Shown here one piece after another: positions 32,020-43,884 of a DNA stretch of 64,000 nt. The notes under the pieces are model-generated. The model saw only the letters and a list, made by a program, of their open reading frames with translations, was not told the origin of the DNA and searched no databases. The stretch is from NCBI GenBank assembly GCA_964019695.1, contig OZ026516.1, positions 96,100,368 through 96,164,367 of the forward strand. Direction: 5' to 3'. Position 1 is the first letter of the stretch; each line of letters starts with the position of its first letter. Origin of the DNA: Loripinus fragilis (Eukaryota > Mollusca > Bivalvia > Lucinida > Lucinidae). The position numbers and the translations under genes are program-made.

Positions 32020-32603
32020 TTTTTTGGTGTTCTGAATAATGGATTTTAACAAAGCTGAACCCACATGCTACAGAACTTATTGTCTTTACGCCAGTGCCGG
32101 CTAACAAAATGAAGCTTTTTCGTACATAGTACTACGCGTAATGTGCCTTACGTACACCAAAGGATTGATTCGATTCTCGAAATGTGCCGTGCTTTCCCGA
32201 TTGGCGTAAATGTCTCTAATTAACGCCCATGCCTCACATCCAGCGCATTAATATCGTTACCAATGGTCACCGTTGGTGGTTATTCCTTCGTCTAGCCACA
32301 AAAAGTTAGTGAAAATGACTAGGAAATGACAGAATCATACTACACTGCAGACAAACCCTGGCACCGTGAGAAAGGGAAACAGAACACTAACAGTCACATG
32401 ACAGCAAGAAGACAAATAAAGTCGAGCAACCAGTCAGCCCATCTTCCCAAGCGAGATGATTGCAAAACTAGAAAGGACACTAAGTACTGCGTAGCAAAAC
32501 AAGGATCAAACCCAAAACAAGGACCCCACCAGGGGCGTATCTACGTGTACGCAAATACGCATGTGCGTACAACTTGACGCTGCAAGTATAGGGTTTCCAG
32601 TTA
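32020..32603. other. unassigned, with a repeat fragment
   Basis: The 32336-32540 stretch (ctgcagacaaaccctggcac..., cacatgacagcaagaagaca) is related to 2420-2560 and 8640-8830 of the giant inverted repeat. No gene supported. Confidence 0.45.
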
Positions 32604-32794
32604 CAGCAAAATCTTAAACGGCCACTCAAAAATAGACAAAAAACGATCTTAATGACAAATGGTAGCTTAATGAAGGTCGATTGGTCCCAAAGGAAGCATT
32701 CTGCATACTTTTGACCTGCATAAAGGGATAATTTGTCTTGAAAAGCAATTTTTGGTCTTCTTTTTGAGTGGTCGCTTAAGATAGGTTTTACAGT
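32604..32794. mobile_element. MITE, cagtaaaacctgtctta family, copy 2
   Basis: Degenerate copy: 'aacggccactcaaaaataga' at the left, 'ctttttgagtggtcgcttaa' at the right, with 'gcattctgcatacttttgacctgcat' in the middle. Confidence 0.8.
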
Positions 32795-33200
32795 GTTTAA
32801 TTTGGTTTTTGAAGAATAATGCAACAACTAGTGTTCAGTTGCGTGTCTTGAAACGCCCTAAAGCCATTTTCTGCACATGGTTTTACCCCTGGCCCCATAC
32901 AGGTGCGGGGGAGTACCCACAGTCCCCTTCAAGAGTGCGTACTCTATAAAATGCCTCAGGAACGCGCCTGGTCACACACAACGACTGAAACAAGCAATCA
33001 ACGAATACAGAACCACCAGCTCCAGAACCTACTTGGGGCTCAAATGCATTTTACTGGCATCAAACCTTCGCCCTAGATTTTGCTATTACAAAACTGTCAG
33101 CTCGCATGGAGGCTTCCTAACTTATGCAATGCATCACAGAAAACAATCTAACATACTATGATGAAAAACAGAAAAGGGCTCATTCTGATAATTATCTTTT
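32795..33200. other. unassigned spacer
   Basis: No gene supported. 33119-33175 resembles 4315-4385 (cttatgcaa...cacagaaacaa...ggctca). Confidence 0.4.
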
Positions 33201-33272
33201 GCAAGAAAACAGTGCAGACCCTGATGAAATGCCGCCTGCGGTGGCATTTCATCTGGGTCTTCACTGTTTGCC
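33201..33272. repeat. hairpin, gaaatgc...gcatttc family
   Basis: 'acagtgcagaccctgatgaaatgcc' faces 'ggcatttcatctgggtcttc'. Same family as 63531-63594 and, in part, 29110-29145. Confidence 0.8.
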
Positions 33273-33339
33273 AAGTATCCCATTTGCGAGTTACTAGCAT
33301 ACAAAGGGTTAAATACTAGAATCTAGACGGGCCATTGCT

Positions 33340-33560
33340 GAGGCACTGGAAGGGGGATCCCAGTATCCCATATCTCTTTAATTATTTTTAAAAATATCCC
33401 ATATCCCTAAAATAGATATGGCAAATATCCCCAAAATTCAGAAAGCATTGTATCCCCATATCCTTAAAATTGATCCAAATATCCCGTATCACTTTAAATA
33501 TTTACAAATCCCGAATCCCTTTAAGTTTTTGGCCAATATCCCTGTATCCCTAAAATTCCT
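33340..33560. repeat. low-complexity atatccc tract
   Basis: Many imperfect repeats of 'atatccc(a/g)tatccctnaaa', about ten in 220 bp. Confidence 0.75.
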
Positions 33561-33931
33561 TCCGCCCTGACGAAGAAAAACGAGTAATTTTTGGCGGCGA
33601 GTGTGGTTTTCCCACTGCAGTTCAACTGAAGCGGTTTAGATTTCCTGACAAGCCGAAGATAATGGTGTTGAGATGCCACTGTGTGACAGATAACATTAGT
33701 GAAAATAACAGCTGTGTTGGTAAAACTCTGCCAGCTTCTGCTTGTCAAAACAGATACAAAATCTTGGCGAGAAACTGGTGAACTCTTAGTTATCAGTTTG
33801 CATACTCTCAGAATCTTTTGCGAAACTAAAAAGGGATTTTACTTTGTAAGTCTTTTAAAATAAAATGGAAATAAAGAGAGTTGGTGTTGAGATATGAAGT
33901 TAAGAAGGTAAGAGACTTCCAACATGCTGTG

Positions 33932-34133
33932 TTTGTTTTGTTTGATTTGATTCTTTACGTCCCATCAACAATCTTTCAGTTATAAAGGGACGGGTCTTCC
34001 TGGGTTGAACCAGTACTAAGCTAGAATTAATGTTCTTGCTCAAGGACACAAAACAGTGATGCCGGCGAGGCTCACACCCGCGGCCCCTCGGTCTCGAGTC
34101 AAGCACTCTACCACTGAGCCACTGCGCTCCCTT
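33932..34133 (-). mobile_element. tRNA-derived SINE, full length, minus strand
   Basis: On the minus strand: a head with A box (tggctcagtgg) and B box (gggtgtgagcc, diverged), the same body as 9836-10045 and an A-rich tail. Flanked by a clear target duplication, caacatgctgtg (33920-33931) and cagcatgctgtg (34134-34145), with one mismatch. Confidence 0.92.
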
Positions 34134-34374
34134 CAGCATGCTGTGGACTTAGCCCAAAGTCAACGGGACTCCGACATCACTGTACTTAAAAAAGCTGGCC
34201 CCGTCTAGGACCGGGTGTAAATTGCACGTCCCTTGGGTCTGCACTATAATCACTGTGTGAGTCCGTCCGTCCGTCTGTTGCCAGTTTGTGAAAATGCACA
34301 TAACTCTTGAACCACATGGTATATTTTAACACATTTTGCATACATATGCATGTCAACATTCCCAAACGCGAAAA

Positions 34375-34560
34375 ACAATAAGAAGTTAGTTCGATTTTCG
34401 AGATTCAATTTCAGAAGTTAGGTCGTTTTTCGATTTTCGAGAAGTTACATGTAGTTCGGTTTCCGTTTTTCGATTTTTGAGATTCAATTTCAGAAGTTAG
34501 ATTGAGTTTCAATTTTCGATATTTACTGATTTAATTTCGATATTTGGAACCGAATGCTAC
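34375..34560. repeat. degenerate ttcgattttcgag tract
   Basis: Repeated words 'gattttcgagattcaatttcagaagttag', with more at 34840-34885. No coding content. Confidence 0.65.
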
Positions 34561-34604
34561 CGAATATCATGTTTTCAATATCAAAACTCTCTCTTAACAC
34601 TTGA

Positions 34605-34820
34605 AGCGCCAAGAAAAAATGCATCTGAAAATGTCGTCTGCTGAAGTCGTCTGCTGCAAATAATTGTCTAACATTACTAACAAATTAAGTATAGAAGCTA
34701 ACAGCGTGGACCCAGAACAGACCTGATCTGGGTCCACGCTGTTTGCCATAGAGGCTTCTTAAACGTTTCAGCAGACGAGAAAAGCAGACGACTTTTGTTG
34801 CGATTGGCGCATTAAGGGTT
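34605..34820. mobile_element. ~215-bp MITE, cttaaagcgc family
   Basis: Copy of the 60545-60762 element: 'aatgcatctgaaaatgtcgt', 'gaattaagtatagaagc'-like and 'catagaggcttcttaaac' blocks around a hairpin 'acagcgtggaccca...tgggtccacgctgt'. Confidence 0.82.
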
Positions 34821-35029
34821 AATGCACAATTTCGAATATCAAAATACCATTTCGATTTTCGCATTTCGATTTTCGAAATTCGGACTGTGACATGTTTTTT
34901 ATGTTAAACTGTTACTGTGGCCAAAAACCTTCTGTGGCATTCGGCTCTTTGCCGAACATCAGATATTTCATATCAAAACTTACTTTTAATACACGATTTT
35001 TTGATAGACATTGGTTTGCTGAGCAATTG

Positions 35030-35400
35030 TCCAGCTAGTAAAAATCCTCATAACTCTTGAACCTTATGGGATATTTGGATCAAATCTTGCATACTTATTT
35101 ATTTTGTTATGGTATAGCCATTGATTTGCAAAACGGTGGCAAGGGTTTGTCGAGCATCATTTTAGCAGGTCGGGGTATTTTAGTGAAAATGCTCATAAAT
35201 CTTTAACCACATGGTCTAGTATATTTTAACCGAAATTTGCGTCCTAATACATTTTAAGATTATCGAGACACAGTTATGCAAAACGGTGATTATGCTTTGT
35301 CAAGATTTGTTTTTGTGTGTTGCAAAGCCTAGTCACTGTTTCGCATACCTGTGTCTCGATAATGTTAAAATGTATTAGAACCCGCTTTTGTACGGAACCT
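35030..35400. repeat. fragment related to the giant inverted repeat, with hairpin
   Basis: 'gcaaaacggtg', 'gagcatcattttagc' and 'aaaatgctcataa' wording matches 3290-3420 and 7780-7870. 35240-35385 folds on itself ('cctaatacattttaagattatcgagaca' against 'tgtctcgataatgttaaaatgtatta'). Confidence 0.65.
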
Positions 35401-35562
35401 ATTTCAGAACGGCTATGTTGAAACACTCAGTTCGGCTATCCGAACATTGTTTTCAATTTAAATAACCCGAGTTTCATTCTAATAAAACTCTAGCTGTAAC
35501 GTTTTTAGAACTGTTTTCCCGCGATAGCTTTTCACTACATCAGTATCGAAAAACTTCTCCCG

Positions 35563-35811
35563 ATGAAAAGTATTCCGGAACACCTCCGCCAACTTCTCCA
35601 AAAAATTTCACCGTCCAAGCTGCTGGCGATACCTCTGTACTTAGACGCACTCTTTGGACATTTTAAGCAAAGTGCAAATAAACCAAGTCCAAGATGCCAG
35701 TCAAACAGTTACATTGCACAACCCAGATTCATTACTAAAGCGATAGATGGATCATCTCAAAACCGTTCATTTCATAGCACGTGCATAAGACAAAAATTGC
35801 ACGCCATGTGA
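35563..35811 (+). CDS. doubtful first exon with mitochondrial-presequence-like peptide
   Basis: An ATG-started 82-codon frame in locally higher-GC, non-repetitive DNA. The peptide is basic with few acidic residues (MKSIPEHLRQLLQKIS..., ending RSFHSTCIRQKLHAM). The R-S-F-H-S-T-x-x-R string resembles a mitochondrial presequence cleavage region. No downstream exon was identified, so it may be the 5' exon of an unseen gene or chance. Confidence 0.25.
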   Translation: MKSIPEHLRQLLQKISPSKLLAIPLYLDALFGHFKQSANKPSPRCQSNSYIAQPRFITKAIDGSSQNRSFHSTCIRQKLHAM

Positions 35812-36229
35812 AAACACAGCCTCTGCTCCTATATATGAGCCTGTTTAAAGACATATATTACTGTTCAATAGAGATCATTAAAGGATTGCCTGATAAAAAA
35901 CAGTTTCAGTAGCTCACCTCAAGAGGGGACTAACATATATACAACACAATTGCATTCACTAAGATAAACATCAATATTTTATCATAAAATACCTAATCCC
36001 TTCATGGGACCACTTTATTGTCCCTATAAGGAAGTCATTATCACCTCATTATGGCTGTCCTTTTGATCTGCCCAGTATGACCCCTTGAGAGAGTCATATA
36101 AATGAGTGGTAACAGTATTATTGCTCAAATATTTACCTCTTTAAAGCTTATTCTGCATATGCATGGTAAATTCTGAGCATGTTAACGGCAATAGCAAAAA
36201 TTATGGCTTTTGAAACACTTTTATGTCTC
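35812..36229. other. unassigned spacer
   Basis: No feature supported. Confidence 0.35.
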
Positions 36230-37820
36230 CTATATGCAAAAACAAAATACACCTTAACAGCTTCCCAAAACATGTTCATGTCTGTATATGCAACAACAAA
36301 ATATATCTTTACAGCTTTCAGAGAGTTTTTAAACATGTTCACGTCTGTATATAAAACAACAAAATATATCTTAACGCCTTTCTAAAACATGTGCACGTCT
36401 CTATATGCAACAACAAAATATATCTTAACAGCTTCTTAAACATGTTCACGTCTGTATATGCAACAACTAAAATATATCTTAACAACTTTCTTAAACATGT
36501 TCACGTCTCTATACGCTACAACAGAATATAGCTTAACAGCTTTAAATACACTTTCACGTCTCTATATGCAACTTTACAGCTTTCAGAGAGTTTTTAAACA
36601 TGTTCCGTCTGTATATGCAACAACAAAATATCTAAACAGCTTTCAAAAACATGTTCACATCTGTATATGCAACAACAAAATATATCTTCACAGCTTTCTA
36701 ACACATGTTCATGGCTGTATATGCAACAATATAATTTATCTTAAGAACTTTCTAAAACATGTTCATGTCTCTATATGCAGCAACATAATATATATCTTAA
36801 CAGCTTTAATATACACTTTCACATCTCTTGATGCAACAACAAAATATATTTTAACAACTTTTTAAAGCATGTTCACGTCTCTAAATGCAACAACAAAATA
36901 TATCTTAACAACTTTCTAAAGCATGTTCACGTCTCTAAATGCAACAACAAAATATATCTTAACAACTTTCTAAAGCATGTTCACGTCTCTAAATGCAACA
37001 ACAAAATGTATTTTAACAACTTTCTAAAGCATGTTCACGTCTCTAAATGCAACAACAAAATATATCTTAACAACTTTCTAACATATGTTCACGTCCCTAT
37101 ATTCAACAACAAAATACATCTTAACACCTTTCTAAAACGTGTTCACGTCACTATACGCAACAAAAATCAAATCTTAACAGCTTAACAATACACTTTCACG
37201 TCTCTATATGCACAACAAAAGCTGCGTTGTGGTCCGTCCTTGAGCAAGACACATTTATCCTAGCTTAGTACTGGTTCAACCCAGGAAGACCCGTCACTGT
37301 TAAACTGAAAGATTGTTGATGGGACATCAAGAATAAAAACAAACAAACAAAACAAACAAAGCAACAACAAAATATATCTTAACAACTTTCTAAAACATGT
37401 TCACGTCTCTATATACAACAAAAAATATCTGAACAACTTTAAAAACATGTTCACGTCTGTATTGCAACAACAAAGTATATATCAACAACTTTCTGAAACA
37501 TGTTCACGTCTCTAAATGTAACAGCAAAATAAATCTTCACAGCTTCCTAAAACATGTTCATGTCTGTATATGCAACAGCAAAATATATCTTACCAACTTT
37601 CTAAAACAGGTTCACGTCTGTATATGCAACGACAAAATATACCTTCACTACTTTCCAAGACATGTTCACGTCTCTATATGCAATGACAAATTATATCCTA
37701 ACAATTTTCTAAAACATGTTCACATCTCTATACGCAACAACAAAATATATCTGAACAGATTTAAAATACACTTTAACGTCTCTATATGCAACAACAAAAT
37801 ATATCTTAACAAGAAATGTC
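36230..37820. repeat. ~54-bp minisatellite array
   Basis: About 27 copies of a 54-bp unit with 'aaacatgttcacgtctctat', 'atgcaacaacaaaatatatc' and 'ttaacaactttc' parts. Units vary in length and sequence. Copies at 36850-37080 are the most uniform. A 5'-truncated SINE splits the array. Confidence 0.93.
37221..37360 (+). mobile_element. 5'-truncated tRNA-type SINE in the minisatellite
   Basis: Body and tail only (gctgcgttgtggtcc..., tttatcctagcttagtactg, tail of aaacaaacaaa). Flanked by gcacaacaaaa and gcaacaacaaaa, a target duplication of minisatellite sequence. Confidence 0.9.
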
Positions 37821-39020
37821 ACAGTAACGTGACGAATGCCCCCAAATGATTTGGTCTAGCATAAGACAAATTTGAGGAAAGTTATTTGTAATATATAGGA
37901 GATATGCCCCAGACATGAAAAGCCTAAAATTGAGGTCAGAAGTCAATGCCAAGTTAAAAGTGACCCAAATTTGTATATCCTACTCCGTTACCCCAAGATG
38001 AATCCACAAACCTTTAGGATTCCTACCTCAAATAATATAGGAGATATGCACAAGGCACGATTATTCTAGAAACTAGGCCATAGATCAAAGTCATAGTGAC
38101 CCACAAATGGTACGCGACATATCACCAACCAAAGATGCATCCATGCACCAAATTTGGGATTCCAGCCTCAAATAATATAGGAGATATGCTCCAGACACGC
38201 TTATTCTAGAAACTAGGTCATAGGTCAAGGTAACAGTTACCCAAAAAATGGTACGCGATATATCACCATCCAAAGATGCGCCCATACACTAAATTTGGGA
38301 TTCCTACCTAAAATAATATGAGATATGCTCCAGACACGATTTTTCTTAAAACTAGGTCAGAGGTCAGGTCGCTGTGACCCAAAAATGGTACCTGACACCA
38401 CCATTACAAGATGCATCCACACACCAAATTTGGAATTACTACCTCAAAGAATATAGAAGATATGCACCAGACTCGATGCTGATTCTAGAAACTAGGTCAG
38501 AGATCACGGTCACAGTAACATATAAATGGTACACAATACTCCGCCATCCTAAGATGCACTCACACACCAAATTTGGGATTCCTACCTCAAATAATATAAG
38601 AGGTATGCTCCAGACACAATTATTCTAAAAACTAAGTCAGAGGTCAAGGTCAATGTCACAATGATCCGAAAATTGCACGCAACACTCGACCATTTCCAGA
38701 CGCATTCACATATGCACCAGATTCAATGTTGATTCAAGAAACTAGGTCAGAGGTCAAGATCAAGGTCTAAGTGACCCAAGTATAGAATGTGACACTCCAT
38801 TTTCCCAAGATATATCCACACACCAAATTTGGGATTCCTACCTCAAATAATATAATAGATTTGCTCCGGAAATGATTTTATCTTAAAACTAGGTCAGAGG
38901 CCATGGTCAACGTCACAATGACCCGAAAATGGTACGCGACACTACGCCATCTCAGGATGCAGCAACACTCCAAATTTGGGATTCCTACCTCAAATGATAT
39001 TAGAGATATGACAAAAACAC
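37821..39020. mobile_element. core-repeat element, pearl-like, second locus
   Basis: About seven units of roughly 165 bp with the blocks seen at 4690-5640 (aaactaggtcagaggtcaag, caccaaatttgggattccta, ctcaaataatataggagatatgc). The left end is gtaacgtgacgaatgccccc. The right side is cut where the Penelope-like fragment begins. Confidence 0.78.
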
Positions 39021-39039
39021 AAGAAAACATCACATACAA

Positions 39040-39715
39040 TAGAGCCAAGAGGTTAGCTCTTTCCCAGCCGGTGACCACAATGCTGCAATGAAAGACAAGA
39101 AAGCATGACAAACTTGAAACCTTAATAAGAAAAATGATCCACAAAAGAAGCCTTGGAATGGTCAGTAAAATATTTTTACCGGAGGGCTTAAACTAGTTTT
39201 ATGGTACCAACCTCACCTTTATTTCAGATGCGGATCAAGACAAATAGATGTTTGGTTCACAAGAAAGATCCCTAACTTATCGATGTATCATCTGTTATTA
39301 AATACAAATCGAGATATAAAAAGGAGATAAAACAAAAATGAGATAAAACAAAGATAATGGCTCAACAGTATATACTACTGAATACCGTAGTAAACAAAAA
39401 TCCAACAGTTTAATCCCAGTGGATGCGAATTCAGACACAACATCAGGCACTGCCTCTCTCATCTATAGATAAGTCTTAAAGTGAGAACTATCATAGAATC
39501 TGAGGTCTGACCCGCCGGCTTGTAATTAAAGAGGAAAGCAAAGTTGCAATTGTGATTGAGCTGACCACCAAGCAAGCAGTCTTTTGCAATACATTAATGT
39601 TATAACCAATCTTCTTATAATGAGAAATTATTTTAATATTCTGCGCTGAGTAATTCTTAGAACCAACAGTTTTCTTTAATTTATACACTTAGTCGCCATA
39701 AAATCCGGTTCTGAA
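39040..39715 (-). mobile_element. Penelope-like 3' fragment, minus strand
   Basis: Minus-strand ORF remnant (VYKLKKTVGSKNYSAQ, KIISHYKKIGYNINVLQKTA) plus the 3' non-coding region found in the other copies. Confidence 0.75.
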
Positions 39716-39839
39716 AGAAAAAAAAATGGTCTTCAGATAAAGAAATGCAATATTTTTTAAAATGTATATACCATGTAACCCCTCACTATATACGAGGGAC
39801 CATCCTGACTTAACTGTAATATATTTTATGGAAACTTCC

Positions 39840-40430
39840 GTTGGACACTGATACCGAAGCCGCATTTTTAGACTTGCATTTGTCAATTTCTAAAACGTGA
39901 CGACTTTGATTTTGAAATTGTCAATTTCCCATTTTAGATAGTGATGTTCCTCGTCCAACATCCTATGGAGTTTAAATCTCTCAACTCATTCGTTTTGCTA
40001 GAGCATCTTGCTATGTTGCTGACTTCAACACTCGCAATAAATTGTTAACTCAGAAATTTCTTAAACAAGGCTATCGTTATCATAAACTACGCAAAACATT
40101 TTCAAAATTTTATAGACGATACTATGATTTGATTTCTAAATTCCAAGTTGGACTTAAATCTCTCTTCTGCCAAGGACTTTCGGAACCTGATTTCTATGGT
40201 GACTTGGTGTATAAATTGAAGAAGATTGTTGGCTCTAATAATTTTTCAGCGCAGTTCATTAAAATAATTTCCCATTATAAAAAGATTGGCTGGGAAAGGG
40301 CTGACCTCTTGGCTCTCGTTTGTTGTGTCTAACTGTGAGTTTGTCACTTTCCTATTGGTATCCTGGGTCAGGTGTGGTACTTGATTGTATCGATTCCTGA
40401 TCTTTGCACCCTTACTTACTTAGAAGGGTT
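39840..40430 (+). mobile_element. Penelope-like fragment with internal deletion, plus strand
   Basis: It encodes NKLLTQKFLKQGYRYHKLRK and CQGLSEPDFYGDLVYKLKKI. Right after SHYKKIG it jumps to the distal 3' region (ggaaagggctgacctcttgg), skipping about 500 bp present in other copies. It ends at the family terminus gatctttgcacccttactta. It lies opposed to the 39040-39715 copy. Confidence 0.78.
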
Positions 40431-40688
40431 AATACTCTTTTTTTTCTTCTTTCAGAAGTGTGACGCGTTGTTTGACATTCCTGCTAGAGCTGTGTTGTCG
40501 GATTGGTTTTGTTTCTGCTTCAAGGTCAGCACCACAATGTCATTTCAGTTAATATATTTAGTCATATAGTCAGCATTTACTCAAGTACATATTCTCTCCT
40601 GCGTGTGTGCTGTGCTCTATCATACAAGGATTCGAATCACACTCAAAAAGCAGCAGGAATATAACTTGTTTTTTCGGAGGATGAATTC

Positions 40689-41343
40689 TGTAAGGATGAT
40701 AAAGTACAGAAACCTTTCACTTACTAGTATATGTTCATTGAGGAAAGCAATACAGAATACAATCTACCTGGTTTGCATAAAGAAACACATTTTTCTCTCA
40801 TGATGTTATTTCATTCATATATTTTACATTCAGTAGTAGTAGAATCGACCTAACCTTTTAAAGAACCGAGTCAACTGTATCAACAGCCAAATTGTATGAT
40901 ATTAAGTATACCACTGGAAGCGGGTTATTTTCACTTGTGAAGCTGAAGTCTATGGTTTCGAGTTGTATATTTATCTCTATTAATTTCAGGTAAGATATTT
41001 TATAATTAATATTTTACGATAATGCATATTCTTAGAAAGATAATTCCAACAGTAAATCTAAGATTAATATTAGTTAAAGTTAAGCAAGTTTAGTGTTTGG
41101 TAAATTTATTAATGAATAAAATATCTTTGACATATTAAATAAGTATTTAAACTAAATCATACAATAGTAAAATTATGTATTGTTGATATCTTCTTTATAC
41201 AGAGAATGTAGAGATATATCAAGCCCATTTTATTGCATGTTCATTAAATAAATAAAGAGTTGTGAAGCTGAAGTCTTTTGTTTTGAGTTGTATATTTATC
41301 TCCATTAATTTCAGGCTATCACGGACCATATGACGCAAGAACA
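40689..41343 (+). repeat. 5' LTR of a Ty3-type retrotransposon
   Basis: Starts tgtaaggatgataaagtacag and matches 48436-49088 along its full length, about 88-90% by eye. Internal tandem 'gttgtgaagctgaagtc' blocks occur (two per LTR). The 3' boundary is approximate (41343-41360). Confidence 0.85.
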
Positions 41344-41553
41344 ATAGGAGCTTAATTTCTCCATGAATTTAGATCTTGACAAATGGTGGAGTCTCCCTGG
41401 TTTTACAAATGCACATACTCGGGAACTGTGTAATAAATCTTCGTATGGCCAATCCACAGAACTATGTATATGCCTACAACACTAGGAGTAAAAATAAAAG
41501 TGGACAATCGTTAAAGATGTTGATGGTGCCATCATAGCAAATTCGCCAGCATA

Positions 41554-41772
41554 TACTGTAAATCCGGAAATTTTCGCGAGAATTTTATTTTCACGAATGG
41601 CGTTAAAAGACATATTTGCGACGTTTAAAATTCGCGACTAGGGCATGATTTACCAATACCAGAAAATAAAAGAATGAATTCTTCATTTCGCGAGGATTTT
41701 ATTTTCACGAAACTTCGCATATGCGAAGTTTCGCGAAAATAAACCCTCGCGAAAATTTCCGGAGTTACAGTA
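41554..41772. mobile_element. 219-bp MITE, tactgtaaatccgg ends
   Basis: Inverted ends tactgtaaatccggaaattt and aaatttccggagttacagta, with the centre 'cttcgcatatgcgaag'. Flanked by TA on both sides, as in Tc1/mariner-type MITEs. Inserted in the internal region of the LTR element. Confidence 0.82.
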
Positions 41773-41929
41773 TACAGGGCCATCACCTTTCGTTATGCCA
41801 GTTGTAAAGTTACATTTTACGACTTAGTACAGCGTCAACAGGGTCCTCTACCACTCAAACAGCCACTCCTGGCTTTCTCACGTCTATGGTATCTAGCCTA
41901 TTCACGACTTCAAAAATCAAAGACCACTA

Positions 41930-42273
41930 CTGTTGCAACCGGCTTCGTGGTAGAGATGCCTTCAACTTCAAGCGTCAGCGCTACTATTGGTAATACACCC
42001 AGCACATCAGGGACAGTTTTAACGCCTACGACTTTGAGTTTCAGCGCTACTGTTGTTAATATACCAAGCGCATCAGAGACAGTCTCGACGTCCATATCGC
42101 AGAGCGCCAGTGCTACTGTTGGTACTAGAGTGGGCGCACCAGGGACAGTGTCAACGCCTTCAGCAACATGGAGTGTGGCACCCAGTTTGGATGTAAACTC
42201 AGGAACAATTTCTGGTTTGTTAAGCGCAAGTGCAAGCGTTATAGAACTAACTAGTGTGCCTGGAATGGTGTAA
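41930..42273 (+). pseudogene. Ser/Thr-rich repeat peptide in the LTR element
   Basis: An open frame of about four ~25-residue units (…SATVxNxPSxSxTVST…), almost only Ser, Thr, Ala, Val and Pro. It is in the same phase as the gag frame at 42622 but separated by stops. Possibly the disordered N-terminal part of gag. No known domain. Confidence 0.45.
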
Positions 42274-42559
42274 CGGCTACCTCAGTGGTAGCTGCTAACT
42301 TGAATTACTCTAGTATGACAAGTGTTGCATCCCCAGTATAGCTCAAGAATCCAAGAAAGACAGCCAAAGTAAAAAAAAAATGAATTTCTCTCTACAATAA
42401 GAAAAAAATAGTGGTAAAACAATGAAGATGCAAAGACCGTGGCTGATGTAATTTGCACAAAACATGCTATGGCCTTGATGCTGAAACTAAGACGAATTTG
42501 TTTTCGTTTCACTTACACGACCATGCACGAATTTGGAATAACTCGTTAACAAACAGCAT

Positions 42560-43330
42560 CAAAACAACTGGCAATCATTATAAACGGCTTTAAGCAACGA
42601 TTCACTGAAGACAGAGACACATTGGATCTGTCAATATTACAAATTAATCAGTCAGTTAATGAGACTGCTTTAGACTATTTGTGCAGGTTACAGAAAAATG
42701 CTGCTTTAAATCCAAAGTTAGATGATTATTTGTTATTAGCAAAAGCTGTAAACGGTCCGTGCAGTGAGATTAGGCAAATTGTCATCAACAAGGAACCAAA
42801 AGATTTTGCTGACTTAAGACGCTATTCAACAATAGCTGAAAAATCAATTACTGCTCTTATAAATACTATTCAGTCATTGCATGAAACACTGGTAAATGAA
42901 ATTCAAACCCTTAAAGACCAGGTACACACTATCAATTCATCAATGAATTAAGTCCAATTTTCAGAGCGAACACCAACAGAAAATCAAATGATAACTGGGG
43001 ACGATGGAAATGATTTACCCAAATTTCACAAATCACAACCTTCAAGGTATGGATCTGTCCACTACATTCCCCATGTTGTACCACAAACACAACCACGACC
43101 AAACCCATATAGGCAGTCTTACCCTCCGAGGAATTTTCCAAGATATCAATCCCCTAATTGCAACAATTATAGGGAACCGCCAGCACCACGGCCAAGACCA
43201 AGGTGCATGCCTAATCAAACAGAAAATACGTCCACATTTCATCCAGTTTGTGGGGATGTCTCATGCAATGATCAAAGATTTTCTGTGCTTGCTCAAAACG
43301 TTGCAACACCTGTCAGCGGGTAGGCCATCT
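42560..43330 (+). pseudogene. gag-like region of the Ty3-type element
   Basis: GFKQRFTEDRDTLDLSILQI, then ALDYLCRLQKNAALN and DFADLRRYSTIAEKSI resemble retrotransposon capsid. After a stop at about 42949 a Pro/Arg-rich frame continues (42988-43323) with RPRPRC and CGDVSCNDQ, which may be a decayed nucleocapsid. Interrupted, not functional. Confidence 0.65.
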
Positions 43331-43584
43331 CAGTTCCATGTGCCTGTCAGCAAAACCATCAAAATGACTACCAAATACGGCCAATATTAGCACATTACCC
43401 ATGAACATAAACTTGATTCCTATTATATTTAGAAACTAGAAAAATCCAGTTTCAAGTTTAATTAACTAGGTACAGATATATCTTGCATTAGCAAGGCACT
43501 TTTGTACAGTTCAGTTCTCAGGAAATATCTTTACCAAAGATGATATATTCCAATGTAAGTCAAAAGCTGCTTAAATTGACAGTT

Positions 43585-43884
43585 TGCTGAAACCAACATT
43601 ACAAAAACAGGTGAAACGTTTCTTATGGGTCACAGGATACTACTGGCGCATACCATCTTATTCCAAATTTGCATACCCCTTGTTTAAACACTTTTCCAAA
43701 CAAAATGCCACAGAAAATGGTAAAATACATTTGAATTGTCTAAAGAGGCTGACACTGCCTTTTGTCTCTTGAAACACGCCCTATTAAAGGAGCAAATACT
43801 TCTAAAATACACAGAACCTGATAGACAGTTTCTGTTAAGGACTAATGATGGATCCTAGCTTGCCGTGAAATAATCCTTAATGCA
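43585..43884 (+). pseudogene. Ty3-type pol fragment: RT to RNase H junction
   Basis: QVKRFLWVTGYYWRIPSYSK matches the Ty3 RT connection motif (F-L-G-x-x-x-Y-Y-R-x-F). ADTAFCLLKHALLKEQILLK and LLRTNDGS follow, reaching the start of RNase H (expected D-A-S replaced by N-D-G-S). Frameshift and stops present. Confidence 0.82.

Noticed and set aside
36148..36865. Long frames within 36148-36865
   Set aside because: Because 54 is a multiple of three, the minisatellite keeps frames open. No protein features.
36230..37820. Regularly spaced repeats resembling a CRISPR array
   Set aside because: Units are contiguous ~54-bp minisatellite copies without unique spacers, in eukaryotic DNA with no cas genes.
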